Source: Trebonia sp963811335
GTDB lineage: Bacteria; Actinomycetota; Actinomycetes; Streptosporangiales; Streptosporangiaceae
NCBI GenBank assembly: GCA_963811335.1
Contig: CAWERB010000033.1
Span: forward strand, 124,001-188,000
Length of the DNA: 64,000 nucleotides
Direction: 5' to 3'
How positions within the stretch are numbered: position 1 is the first letter of the stretch; every line of letters starts with the position of its first letter. The notes beneath the pieces were generated by a model that did not search any database, was not told where the DNA came from, and saw nothing but the letters and a program-made list of their open reading frames with translations. The translations under genes and the position numbers were made by a program. Positions 1 through 7,018 of the stretch are shown here, one piece after another.

Positions 1-620
1 GCATGACGGCGCATGACCGGGGGGAGCTGGACGAGGCGCAGGACTGGTACCGTAAGTCCCTGGCGATCAGCGAGGAACTCGGCATCCGCCCCAACATGGC
101 GGGCACCTACCACCAGCTCGGCACGACCGCGCAGGACCGGGGGCGGCTGGACGAGGCGCAGGACTGGTACCGCAAGTCCCTGGCCATCGAGGAGGAGCTC
201 GGCGACCGCCCCGGCATGGCGACCACCTACCACCAGCTCGGTACGACGGCGCAGGACGGGGGCTGGACGAGGCGCAGGACTGGTACCACAGGTCCCTGGC
301 CATCGAGGAGGAGCTCGGCAACCGGCCCGGCATGACGATCAGCTACGCAGTGCTCGGCCTGCTCGCCGAAGCCCGGACACAGACCCCGCTGGCCCTGACG
401 TGGAACATCCGGTGCGTGACCCTGCTCGACGAGTTCCCCCAGTCCGCTGACCGGCACCGGACCGTCCGCCCTCGCCCGGCTGACCCGCCAGCTAGGCATC
501 CCGGCCCTGGAGGAAGCCTGGCGGCAGGTGACTGGCCAGCCCGTGCCTGGGCCGGTCCTCGACTACATCACCAGCCACCAAAACCAAGACGAAGACCAAG
601 ACCCGGAGGCCAGCGCATGA
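1..620 (+). pseudogene. TPR-repeat protein, 3' part, frameshifted
   Basis: The window opens inside a run of near-identical 40-residue tetratricopeptide units with the core LDEAQDWYRKSLAIEEELG and TYHQLGTTAQDRG, so the true start lies upstream. The third unit lacks 4 bases relative to the second (about position 255), which throws the frame. The reading continues in another frame through TISYAVLGLLAE, and a second shift near 465 restores a tail ALARLTRQLGIPALEEAW that ends at the TGA at 618-620. That stop overlaps the ATG of the next gene, so the two were translationally coupled. TPR arrays are protein-interaction scaffolds; in actinobacteria such Fxx-type TPRs often belong to CHAT, NACHT or other conflict proteins, but the N-terminal domain is outside the window and the function is unknown. 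The breaks may be sequence errors within repeats. Confidence 0.7.
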
Positions 621-1048
621 CCGACCATGCCGCGGAAGCCGCCCGTTCCGCCGCCGTCATCCTCGCCCCCGACCTAGGCCGGAACCTGCCGGTCGAGGTC
701 GAGGCCGCGCTGGCTGCCCGGGCCGGGGAGCAACGGCCAGACCGCTACCTCGACGTGGTCTCGCTCGGCAGCCTGCTCGTGTCCGCCGCCACCCTCGCCT
801 GGACGATCTACGTCAACCAGCGCGACCGCGGCCACGGCCAGGAGCCCGAGGCGGACTCGGTCGCCCGCCAGGTCCGCATCACCTTGCGCGATCAGGACAC
901 CGCCTTGCCGTCAGGCACCGAGCGGATCATCGAGGTGGTGGCCACCGAGATCATCCGCCAGGCCACGCAGATCCAAGGGGTCGTCCGCGCGTTACCAGTC
1001 CCGGAGGAAGTTCATTACCCGGTTCCTGGTCTCCGCCAGGGTTGCTGA
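617..1048 (+). CDS. small single-pass membrane protein coupled to the TPR gene
   Basis: Start chosen at the ATG in the ATGA overlap with the TPR stop. The protein has a soluble N-terminus of about 50 residues, one clear hydrophobic segment (VVSLGSLLVSAATLAWTIYV, residues ~52-71), then a charged cytoplasmic-type tail ending with the motif IIEVVATEIIRQA. I do not recognise a named family with certainty. The layout YLDxVSLGSLxVS-TM-basic-xxVVxTEII recalls small membrane proteins that sit beside TPR/CHAT-type genes in actinobacteria, so a membrane-anchored partner of the TPR protein is a reasonable inference. The last ~20 residues overlap the convergent toxin gene and may not be the natural C-terminus, given how often frames break in this window. 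Confidence 0.55.
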   Translation: MTDHAAEAARSAAVILAPDLGRNLPVEVEAALAARAGEQRPDRYLDVVSLGSLLVSAATLAWTIYVNQRDRGHGQEPEADSVARQVRITLRDQDTALPSGTERIIEVVATEIIRQATQIQGVVRALPVPEEVHYPVPGLRQGC

Positions 1049-1331
1049 AGCGGGCCCGGCCCAGCTTCTTGACGACACGTTCGACCGAGATGGCCCGGAC
1101 CGATTCCGACTGGACCCAGCTGGGACCGCGCAGCCCGCTCTCGGGACCGATGGGAATGTGGAAGGGCAGCCCTCGCTGCCGGCTGGTGACGGCGGCGACG
1201 ATCAGCTGCTCATTGCGCAGTTCGTTGTAAGACGGCCCGGAGAGAACGAGCACCGGGCGCCTCCCGCCCTGCTCATGCCCGGCAACCGGATCGAGGTCGG
1301 CAAGCAGCACGTCACCGGCCTGATAAGGCAT
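992..1331 (-). CDS. MazF-like toxin (type II TA endoribonuclease), C-terminal frameshift
   Basis: From the ATG at 1331 the product starts MPYQAGDVLLADLDPVAG and contains RRPVLVLSGPSYNE and LIVAAVTS, the SH3-like barrel signature of MazF/PemK/NdoA mRNA interferases, which cleave mRNA when the antitoxin decays. After VVKKLGRA the annotated frame runs into nonsense. Removing one G from the GGG at about 1051-1055 on the plus strand gives GRAASATLAETRNRVMNFLRDW and a TAA at 992-994, the expected 112-residue length, so the break is probably a one-base insertion in the sequence. The start overlaps the end of the antitoxin gene by about 20 bases, the usual antitoxin-first arrangement. The subfamily call is from motifs only. 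Confidence 0.8.
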
Positions 1332-1629
1332 CGTGCGCCCCTCCGCCGCCCTCGTTGTACTCAGGCCACTCGGCCGCCGCGTCGGACAGCCCGTCACGCA
1401 CGGTGCCGCCCTCGAACCCGCGAAGCTCGGACAGGTAGTCCTGCCATGCCTGCGGGTCCTCGCGCTCCATGAGCTCCATGACCTCGTTCGCGCGCCGCAT
1501 CTCGCGCTGGTACTGCTCGCGTTCCGCGAGCCGTGCGAGCAGTTCCCCCAGCGTCACGTGATCCTCATCGGCCAAGGCGCGAAGCTTGTCCCGCACGGCG
1601 CTGTCCAGCCTGATCGTCGTGTCGCTCAT
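1312..1629 (-). CDS. MazE-like ribbon-helix-helix antitoxin
   Basis: I chose the ATG at 1629, giving a 105-residue acidic protein beginning MSDTTIRLDSAVRDKLRALAD. That stretch is a classical ribbon-helix-helix (Arc/MetJ/CopG-like) DNA-binding start: a beta strand with alternating polar residues followed by two helices. The C-terminal half is acidic and would wrap the toxin (REDPQAWQDYLSEL...). A longer frame extends upstream to 1755 but would cross the promoter and operator. The gene is followed directly by the mazF-like toxin with a ~20-base overlap. RHH antitoxins bind their own promoter with the toxin as co-repressor, and an inverted repeat sits exactly over this start codon. Confidence 0.75.
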   Translation of the reverse strand: MSDTTIRLDSAVRDKLRALADEDHVTLGELLARLAEREQYQREMRRANEVMELMEREDPQAWQDYLSELRGFEGGTVRDGLSDAAAEWPEYNEGGGGAHDALSGR

Positions 1630-1656
1630 ACACTCGAGCATACTTTTTGTATGAGC
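1624..1656. promoter_or_regulatory. probable antitoxin operator (inverted repeat)
   Basis: GCTCATAC at 1624-1631 is repeated as its perfect complement GTATGAGC at 1649-1656, with 17 bases between. The left arm contains the antitoxin start codon (complement of CAT, 1627-1629). This is the place where ribbon-helix-helix antitoxins bind to repress their own operon. Binding is inferred. Confidence 0.55.
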
Positions 1657-1896
1657 TTCTGCGTCAACAATAGGAATGCCCACGTGACTCTGTTCATCGT
1701 TGTGTAACTCCTTAACCTTGAAAATAGCACGACGGATAAGGGCCGCCAGTGACATTTAGGATGTGGCCGATGGCACCGGAGACAGAACGGAAGCTGCCGC
1801 CTCAGGAACTGCCCGTACTCCGCTCGTAGGTGAACGACGCGCTGCTTGACCGGGTCTACGAAGGAGGAGCTGAGCGCCTGGGAAGGCATCCCGGTG

Positions 1897-2898
1897 CTAG
1901 ATGATTGATTCCAGGGGATCTGCGCGCATAAAGAGGCGAGAGTCTCCACGATCAAGGTTGTGGACAATGACATAGAGACTCTCGCGACTGCACTGTACGT
2001 CAAGATCGATGACATGCTCCTGGCGGAGCCGGAACTGGCCCCGTGGCGGCCAGTGGGCAGCATGCCGGTTACCGTCAGTGACGCCGAGCTGCTGGCCATG
2101 GCGGTGATGTCGGCGCTGCTGGGTTTCCGGTCGGAGCGGCGCTGGCTGCGCTACGCGGGCGCGCGGCTGACGGGCCTGTCCCCGGCAGATCGGCCAGCCC
2201 GGGTACAACAAGCGCCTGCGGAAGATGATCTTCCTGCTCATGACGTGATCCGCAGGCTCGGGGCGGACACCTCGCTGTGGACCGACGACGTCTGGGTCGT
2301 CGACTCCACCCGGTCCAGTGCGGCTGCTCCCGTGAGACCGTCAAGCGCAGCGACGTCGCGGGATGGGCGGAGTACGGGTACTGCGCCAGTCACTCCCGGT
2401 ACTTCTGGGGGCTCCGCCTCACCTGGTGTGCACCTGCACGGCCTGCCCGTATGTTCGCCGTGGCCGGGGCGAAGGCCGACGAGCGGGAGGTCCTGCTCGG
2501 GATGCTGGAGGCCGACGCGGCGCTCGTGCGCGCCCGGCCGGGGCAGACGCTGATCGGGGACAAGAACTACTTCGGCCGCGACTTCGAGAAAACAGTGACG
2601 GAAAGTGACCTGGTGCTGCTCCGGCCGGTCCGCAAGGGCGAGGCTCCCAGGGCAGGGAAGCAGCTGTTCAAGCCGCTGCGCCAGGTCATGGAGTCCGTGA
2701 ACCAGACCCTCAAGGCCCAGCTTGACCTGGAAGGACACGGCGGCCGCACCGGGCAGGGCATCTCGCCCGCATCCTTTACCGTGTCCTGGCCCTTGCCTCT
2801 GCGATCTGGCACAACGACAAGACCGGCCAGGACGTCAAGCGGTCCTCACCGCCTACGACCACTGACAGCAACCGCACCACCAGGAATCAATCATCTAG
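1897..2898 (+). mobile_element. IS982-family insertion sequence
   Basis: A 1002-bp element bounded by perfect 16-bp terminal inverted repeats: CTAGATGATTGATTCC at 1897-1912 and its complement at 2883-2898. The size, one transposase gene and the transposase sequence fit the IS982 family (DDE transposases, ~1 kb). No clear target duplication is visible next to the repeats. The right flank 2899-2999 reads as an open C-terminal segment (ELSGPLDGRLDAVLAALGQD...) ending at 2999, and the left flank also carries a short open frame, so the element may have landed in a gene; I cannot identify that gene. Confidence 0.8.
1960..2865 (+). pseudogene. IS982-family transposase, frameshifted
   Basis: The N-terminus MDNDIETLATALYVKIDDMLLAEPE and the blocks TDTSLWTDDVWVVDST, ETVKRSDVAGWAEYGYCASHSRYFWGLRL, GAKADEREVLLGMLEAD and GQTLIGDKNYFGRDFE match the IS982 transposase pattern. 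Segments fall in three frames: 1960-~2180, then a jump to the piece carrying PGYNKRLRKMIFLLM, a second frame from ~2270 with a further loss after GLRL, and a last shift near 2745 giving RILYRVLALASAIWHNDKTGQDVKRSLTAYDH with a TGA at 2863-2865. With four or more breaks the protein cannot be made as written. Decay is normal for an IS, but the window-wide error pattern may contribute. The catalytic acidic residues probably include the D of WVVDST and the D of LIGDKNY. Confidence 0.8.
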
Positions 2899-3010
2899 AG
2901 CTCAGCGGGCCACTCGACGGGCGACTGGACGCGGTCCTCGCCGCGCTTGGCCAGGACCGGCCGCCACCTCCCGTCTCGGGCGGGCCGGGAATCCGTTGAC
3001 AGTCCACTAG

Positions 3011-3040
3011 ATCACATGTAAGTTCTGTCTTACAGGTGAT
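3011..3040. promoter_or_regulatory. operator of the HTH-regulator operon
   Basis: ATCACATGTAAG (3011-3022), a 6-base spacer TTCTGT, then CTTACAGGTGAT (3029-3040): the arms are complementary at 11 of 12 positions. The palindrome ends 5 bases before the GTG start (3046) of an ArsR-like winged-helix repressor, so it is very likely its autoregulatory operator and probably overlaps the promoter or the transcript start. Confidence 0.65.
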
Positions 3041-3045
3041 AGACA

Positions 3046-3417
3046 GTGCAAGAAACTCTGGCCAGCGAAGAACTCGTGGCGGCCCTGACCGCCATCGGCC
3101 ACCCGCTTCGGCTGCGCATCATCGCGGAGCTCGCGGGCGGCCGGGTGCACGTCAGCGAACTGGCGCGCAGGCTCGGCATGTCCAGGCCGCTGCTTTACAT
3201 GCACCTGGACCGCCTGGAGAAAGCGGCCCTGGTGACCGGCAGCCTGGAGCTGTCCGCAGGACGGCAAGGCGATGAAGTACTTCGAACTGGCCCCCTTCGA
3301 GGTGCGGGTTACGGCCGAGACGGTCGTCCGCGCGCTCGCCCAAGACCAGCACGACCTCGCGGAAGACCGACAAGAACGACGGAGCAGGCTCTCAACGCGA
3401 AAGAGAGCGACAGGTGA
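3046..3417 (+). CDS. ArsR-like winged-helix transcriptional regulator (frameshifted middle)
   Basis: GTG start at 3046, chosen because the HTH begins at once: LASEELVAALTAIGHPLRLRIIAELAGGRVHVSELARRLGMSRPLLYMHLDRLEKAALVTG has the helix pattern of ArsR/HTH_20 domains (residues ~5-66). After GSLEL the frame changes to DGKAMKYFELAPFEVRVTAETVVRALAQDQHDLAED, the expected dimerisation wing and helix, and a second shift returns to the first frame for TEQALNAKESDR and the TGA at 3415-3417. The stop overlaps the GTG of the next gene. I expect it to repress the four-gene run 3046-6891 through the palindrome just upstream. Which signal it senses is not visible; no metal-binding cysteine pair is evident. 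Confidence 0.75.
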   Translation: MQETLASEELVAALTAIGHPLRLRIIAELAGGRVHVSELARRLGMSRPLLYMHLDRLEKAALVTGSLELSAGRQGDEVLRTGPLRGAGYGRDGRPRARPRPARPRGRPTRTTEQALNAKESDR

Positions 3418-3695
3418 CGGACATGACAACAACACTGGCATCAAGCGGTACCAGTACCAACTTCACCGCAATCGGCATCCTCCTTGCGATCTTCGTGCCC
3501 ATCTGCGCGGCGATCGCGATCATCGTCTGGAACTACTACCGGCTGCAGCGGCACCGCGCCAACGCCGTCGCGATGGCCTCCTACCGCAAACTCGCCGAGG
3601 AGGCGGTGGGCAGCATGGCCGAACTGCGCAGCGAGATGGCCAAGCTGAGCGAGCACGTGTGCGCCGTCGAGCAGTTGATGAGGGATGTCGGATGA
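3414..3695 (+). CDS. small membrane protein with coiled-coil tail
   Basis: GTG start at 3414 overlaps the regulator stop (GTGA). The 93-residue product has a short outside N-terminus rich in T/S, one membrane segment (FTAIGILLAIFVPICAAIAIIVWNYY, written here as residues ~17-42), and a charged helical tail with heptad-like spacing (YRKLAEEAVGSMAELRSEMA ... EHVCAVEQLMRD). No family name is known to me; it resembles small accessory membrane proteins placed between a winged-helix regulator and a sensor-domain gene in actinobacteria. Its stop is overlapped by the ATG of the sensor-domain gene (ATGA), so the three are one translational unit. It may scaffold the neighbouring membrane proteins through the coiled coil. 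Confidence 0.65.
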   Translation: MTDMTTTLASSGTSTNFTAIGILLAIFVPICAAIAIIVWNYYRLQRHRANAVAMASYRKLAEEAVGSMAELRSEMAKLSEHVCAVEQLMRDVG

Positions 3696-4483
3696 GCCCG
3701 CTGCTGTCCCTGCGCCGCGGCCCCGTACGCCTGCTGTTCTGTCCCGCGGCCTGTGGGCGGGGCCTGGTACCTGCTCGCCTACCAGGTCATGGGCTGGGTG
3801 CTGTTCGCGATCGCGCTGAGCGTCGCGCTTACCGGCGCCGTGCTCTGCATCACGCTGGCGGGCATACCGCTCTTGATCGCCGCGGCCGCGGCCGATCCGC
3901 TGGTGCGCGGACGTCGAGCGGGCCAGGCTCCTCCCGTTCTGCGGCGACCTCGGGTCCCACTACCGTCAGCAGGCCGCGTCCGGCCTGGTGTCCCGGGTCC
4001 GCGTCCTGTGGCGGGACCCCGCCATCTGGCGCGATATCGCCTACCTGCTGGGCATGTTCGTGCCGCTGGTCACGCTCGACCTGATCGTGCTGACGGTCTG
4101 GCTGGTGCTGTTCGCCGGGATCACGCATCCCGGCCTGGTACTGGGCTCCGTGGCAGTCCATCCACGGCGTCCGCTTCCACGGCTATCAGCTCGGCTACTT
4201 CCCGGGCGGCCCGCACGGCCACCCGGCCTACGGCTTCTACATCGACACGCTGCCGAAGGCGCTGCTCGCCGCGGCCGCCTTCGGCATCGCCTTCCTGCTT
4301 TTCAACTACGTCCTGGTGGCGACCGCCCGGGCGCACGTCGCCGTCGCGCGGAACCTGCTCGCCGCGCCGAGCGACCCGCTGCACGAGGCACGCGAGGTAC
4401 TCGGCCGTCCAGGGCCGCTGTCCGTCGCGGAAAGCGCGGCTCACCCCGGCTTCGCCGAGAAAGTCATACCGAACGAGCGGTAG
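3692..4483 (+). pseudogene. sensor-domain (PF13796-like) membrane protein, at least 3 frameshifts
   Basis: Read as a composite: MSPLLSLRRGPVRLLF from the ATG at 3692; then AWYLLAYQVMGWVLFAIALSVALT with two hydrophobic helices (~3765-3900); then VERARLLPFCGDLGSHYRQ and WRDIAYLLGMFVPLVTLDLIVLTVW (~3920-4120); then GYFPGGPHGHPAYGFYIDTLPKALLAAAAFGIAFLLFNYVLV and a cytoplasmic tail to the TAG at 4481-4483. Paired membrane helices around a short extracytoplasmic loop fit the 'Sensor' domain found in front of actinobacterial histidine kinases or alone beside HTH regulators. Each break is a small indel, so the natural gene is probably whole. Its place between the regulator and an MMPL transporter suggests it relays an envelope signal. 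Confidence 0.65.
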
Positions 4484-4490
4484 GTGACTG

Positions 4491-4525
4491 TCCCCGCCCA
4501 CGAGGGTCCAGCTCGCGGGCGGGGA
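4491..4525 (+). terminator. hairpin between sensor gene and MMPL gene
   Basis: TCCCCGCCC (4491-4499) pairs with GGGCGGGGA (4517-4525), with a nested CGAG/CTCG stem in the loop. There is no T run, so it may pause or attenuate transcription rather than end it, letting the MMPL gene be expressed at a lower level than the regulator. Confidence 0.45.
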
Positions 4526-4589
4526 TCAGACCGCGACGTATCCGCATCACGCATACCCATCTCTCCACGCCAGCAGAAAGAAGGCTGTC

Positions 4590-6891
4590 ATGCGCCAGCC
4601 GCGCATTCCAGTATCCCCCACGGAACCCGATTACCAGCAATATGACCCGCCGCCAGGGCCGCGGAACCGCCCGCCGGAGACGGCCGAGCGGAACGGCCCA
4701 ACCTCACCGAACGAGATCGCCGGCTGGAGCGCCGGGCACCGCAAGACGGTCGTCATCGGCTGGCTGCTGCTCGTCGCCGCCGTCTTCATGGGCGGACAGG
4801 CGCTCGGCACCCGCAACCTGCCGCAGTACGACGCGGGCCAGTCCGGCCAGGCGGAGCGGGTGCTCAACCAGGTGTCGCCCGCGCAGTACAACGGAAGCCC
4901 GGAGAAGGTGCTCATCCAGGCGAAGACGCCGGGCGCCACCTTCGCCACCGACCCGGCCATGCGCCAGGCGGCGTCCCAGGTCGCGGCGGCGCTCGCCGCC
5001 CTGCCCGGCTACGCGGGGGACATCCGCACCCCGCTGCAGCCGGGCGGCCAGGCGCCTGGTGTCCAAGGACGGGCGCAGCGCCCTGGTCACCTTCCAGGTT
5101 CCAGGCAACGTCACCGATGCCGGCAAGGCGGTGACGGCGCTGCGAGCACGCGGTCGCCGGCGTGCAGGCAAGCCACGCGGACCTGCGGGTCGCCGAGACC
5201 GGCGACGCGAGCATCGGCGTGGCGATCAACGGCGCGCTGAACTTCAGCAAGGCCGAGGCGACCTCGGTGCCGATCACGCTGATCCTGCTGCTCGCCGTGT
5301 TCGGCGCGCTCGTCGCGGCGGGCATTCCCGTGCTGCTCGCGCTGACCTCGCTGACCGCGGCGATCGGCGTGCTGACGGCCGTCAGCCACTTGCTGCCGGT
5401 CAACAGCAGCACCTTCGAGGTCGTGGTCATCATCGGCATGGCGGTCGGCGTCGACTACGCGCTGTTCTACCTGCGCCGCGAGCGGGAGGAGCGGGCACTC
5501 GGCCGGTCGTTCCCCGAGGCGCTGCGCATCGCGTCGCGCACCTCGGGCCGCGCCATCGTGGTGTCCGGCCTGACCGTGATGGCCACCATGGCCGGCCTGT
5601 TCATGGTCGGCGGCGGGCCGTTCAGCGGCATGGCGCTCGGCACCATCGCCGTGGTCGGCATCTCGGTGGCCGGCTCGCTCACCGTGCTGCCCGCGCTGCT
5701 CGCCTGGCTCGGCCCGAAGGCGGACGCCGGGCGGATTCCGTTCCTCGGCCGCAGGCGGGCGGCTGCCCGGCCGTCCCGGTTCTGGGGCGGGCTCGCCCGC
5801 CGGGTGGTCGCGCGGCCGCTGATCTGGGGCGGCATCGCGACGGTCGCGATGCTCGCGCTCGCCGCGCCCGCGCTCGGCCTGCGGGTCGGCCAGCCCGCCA
5901 TCGACGCGCCGAAGAACGTCCGCCGCCGTCACCACGATGGACGCGGTGCAGCGGGCGTTCCCGCAAGCGCCGGCGCCCGCCGAGATCGTGGTCACCGGGC
6001 ACGGACCTCACCGGCCCGCGGGTCACCGCCGCGGTCGACGAGCTTCGTGCCCGCGCCGTGGCGGGCGGCCCGGTCCGCCCGCCGGTCACCGTCACCGAGC
6101 TCGGCGGCGGGCGCGCCCTGCTCGTCGGCGTGCAGCTCGCGGGCAGCGGCACCGACACGGCGTCGAACAACGCGCTGCTGACGCTGCGGAACCAGATCCT
6201 GCCCGCCACGTTCGGAAAGGTGCCGGGCGTCAGCTACGCGGTGGCCGGCGACACGGCCGGACTGTACGACGACATCCACCAGGAGAGCTCAAGCCTGCCC
6301 GCGGTGTTCGCGTTCGTCGGCGTGCTCGCGTTCGTCCTGCTGCTCATGGCGTTCAGGTCGCTGACCGTGCCGCTGGTGTCGATCGCGCTCAACCTGCTGT
6401 CCGTCGGCGCGGCCTACGGCCTGATCACGCTGATCTTCCAGGACGGGCGGTGGCAGGGCCTGCTCGGCTACACCGGGTTCGGCGGGATCATCTACTGGGT
6501 GCCGCTGATGATGTTCGTGTTCCTGTTCGGGATCAGCATGGACTACCACGTGTTCATCCTGAGCCGGGTCCGCGAGCTGTGGGCCCGCGGTGCCTCGCCG
6601 AAGCAGGCGATCACCGGCGGCATCGCGTCGAGCGCCGGGGTGGTGACAAGCGCCGCGCTGATCATGGCGGCGGTCTTCTCCATCTTCACCACGCTGCCGC
6701 TCGTGGACCTGAAGATCCTCGGCGTCGGCACCGCCGCCGCGATCCTCATCGACGCCACGGTCATCCGCGGCATCCTGCTGCCCGCCGCCCTAGCCCTGCT
6801 TGGCGACCGAGCGTGGGGCCGCCCGCGCGGGGCTAAGGACGCCGGGGACGTTCCCGGGCCAGCCCGGGTACTCGGCGGGCTGGAACGCTAG
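4590..6891 (+). CDS. MMPL/RND-family membrane transporter (4 frameshifts)
   Basis: ATG at 4590 follows an AGAAGG ribosome site. The composite protein (~760 residues) starts with a proline-rich cytoplasmic tail, a first membrane helix (KTVVIGWLLLVAAVFMGGQAL), an external domain, then a bundle of helices containing GMAVGVDYALFYLRRE, and after a second external domain another bundle with FLFGISMDYHVFILSRVRE. The GxxxDYxxF motifs carry the membrane aspartate-tyrosine pairs that couple proton flow to export in MmpL/HpnN/RND lipid transporters. Breaks occur near 5055, 5150, 5930 and 5995; the segments fit one protein. Position after a winged-helix regulator, a small membrane protein and a sensor protein suggests regulated export of a lipid or drug. 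The substrate cannot be told. It ends with a strong hairpin 9 bases downstream. Confidence 0.85.
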
Positions 6892-6899
6892 CAGCAGCC

Positions 6900-6934
6900 A
6901 GCGCTCGCCGTCGGTCACCCAGACGGCGAGCGCT
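6900..6934 (+). terminator. transcription terminator after the MMPL gene
   Basis: AGCGCTCGCCGTC (6900-6912) and GACGGCGAGCGCT (6922-6934) form a perfect 13-bp stem with a 9-base loop, followed by TTGCTGTT. It closes the 3046-6891 operon. Confidence 0.7.
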
Positions 6935-7018
6935 TTGCTGTTCGGAGGACTGGCCGGGCATGCCCCCCTCCGCTAGCTTGGAGCGGGTACATCCGGGTTA
7001 CGGGCCTGAGAGGCGCAT

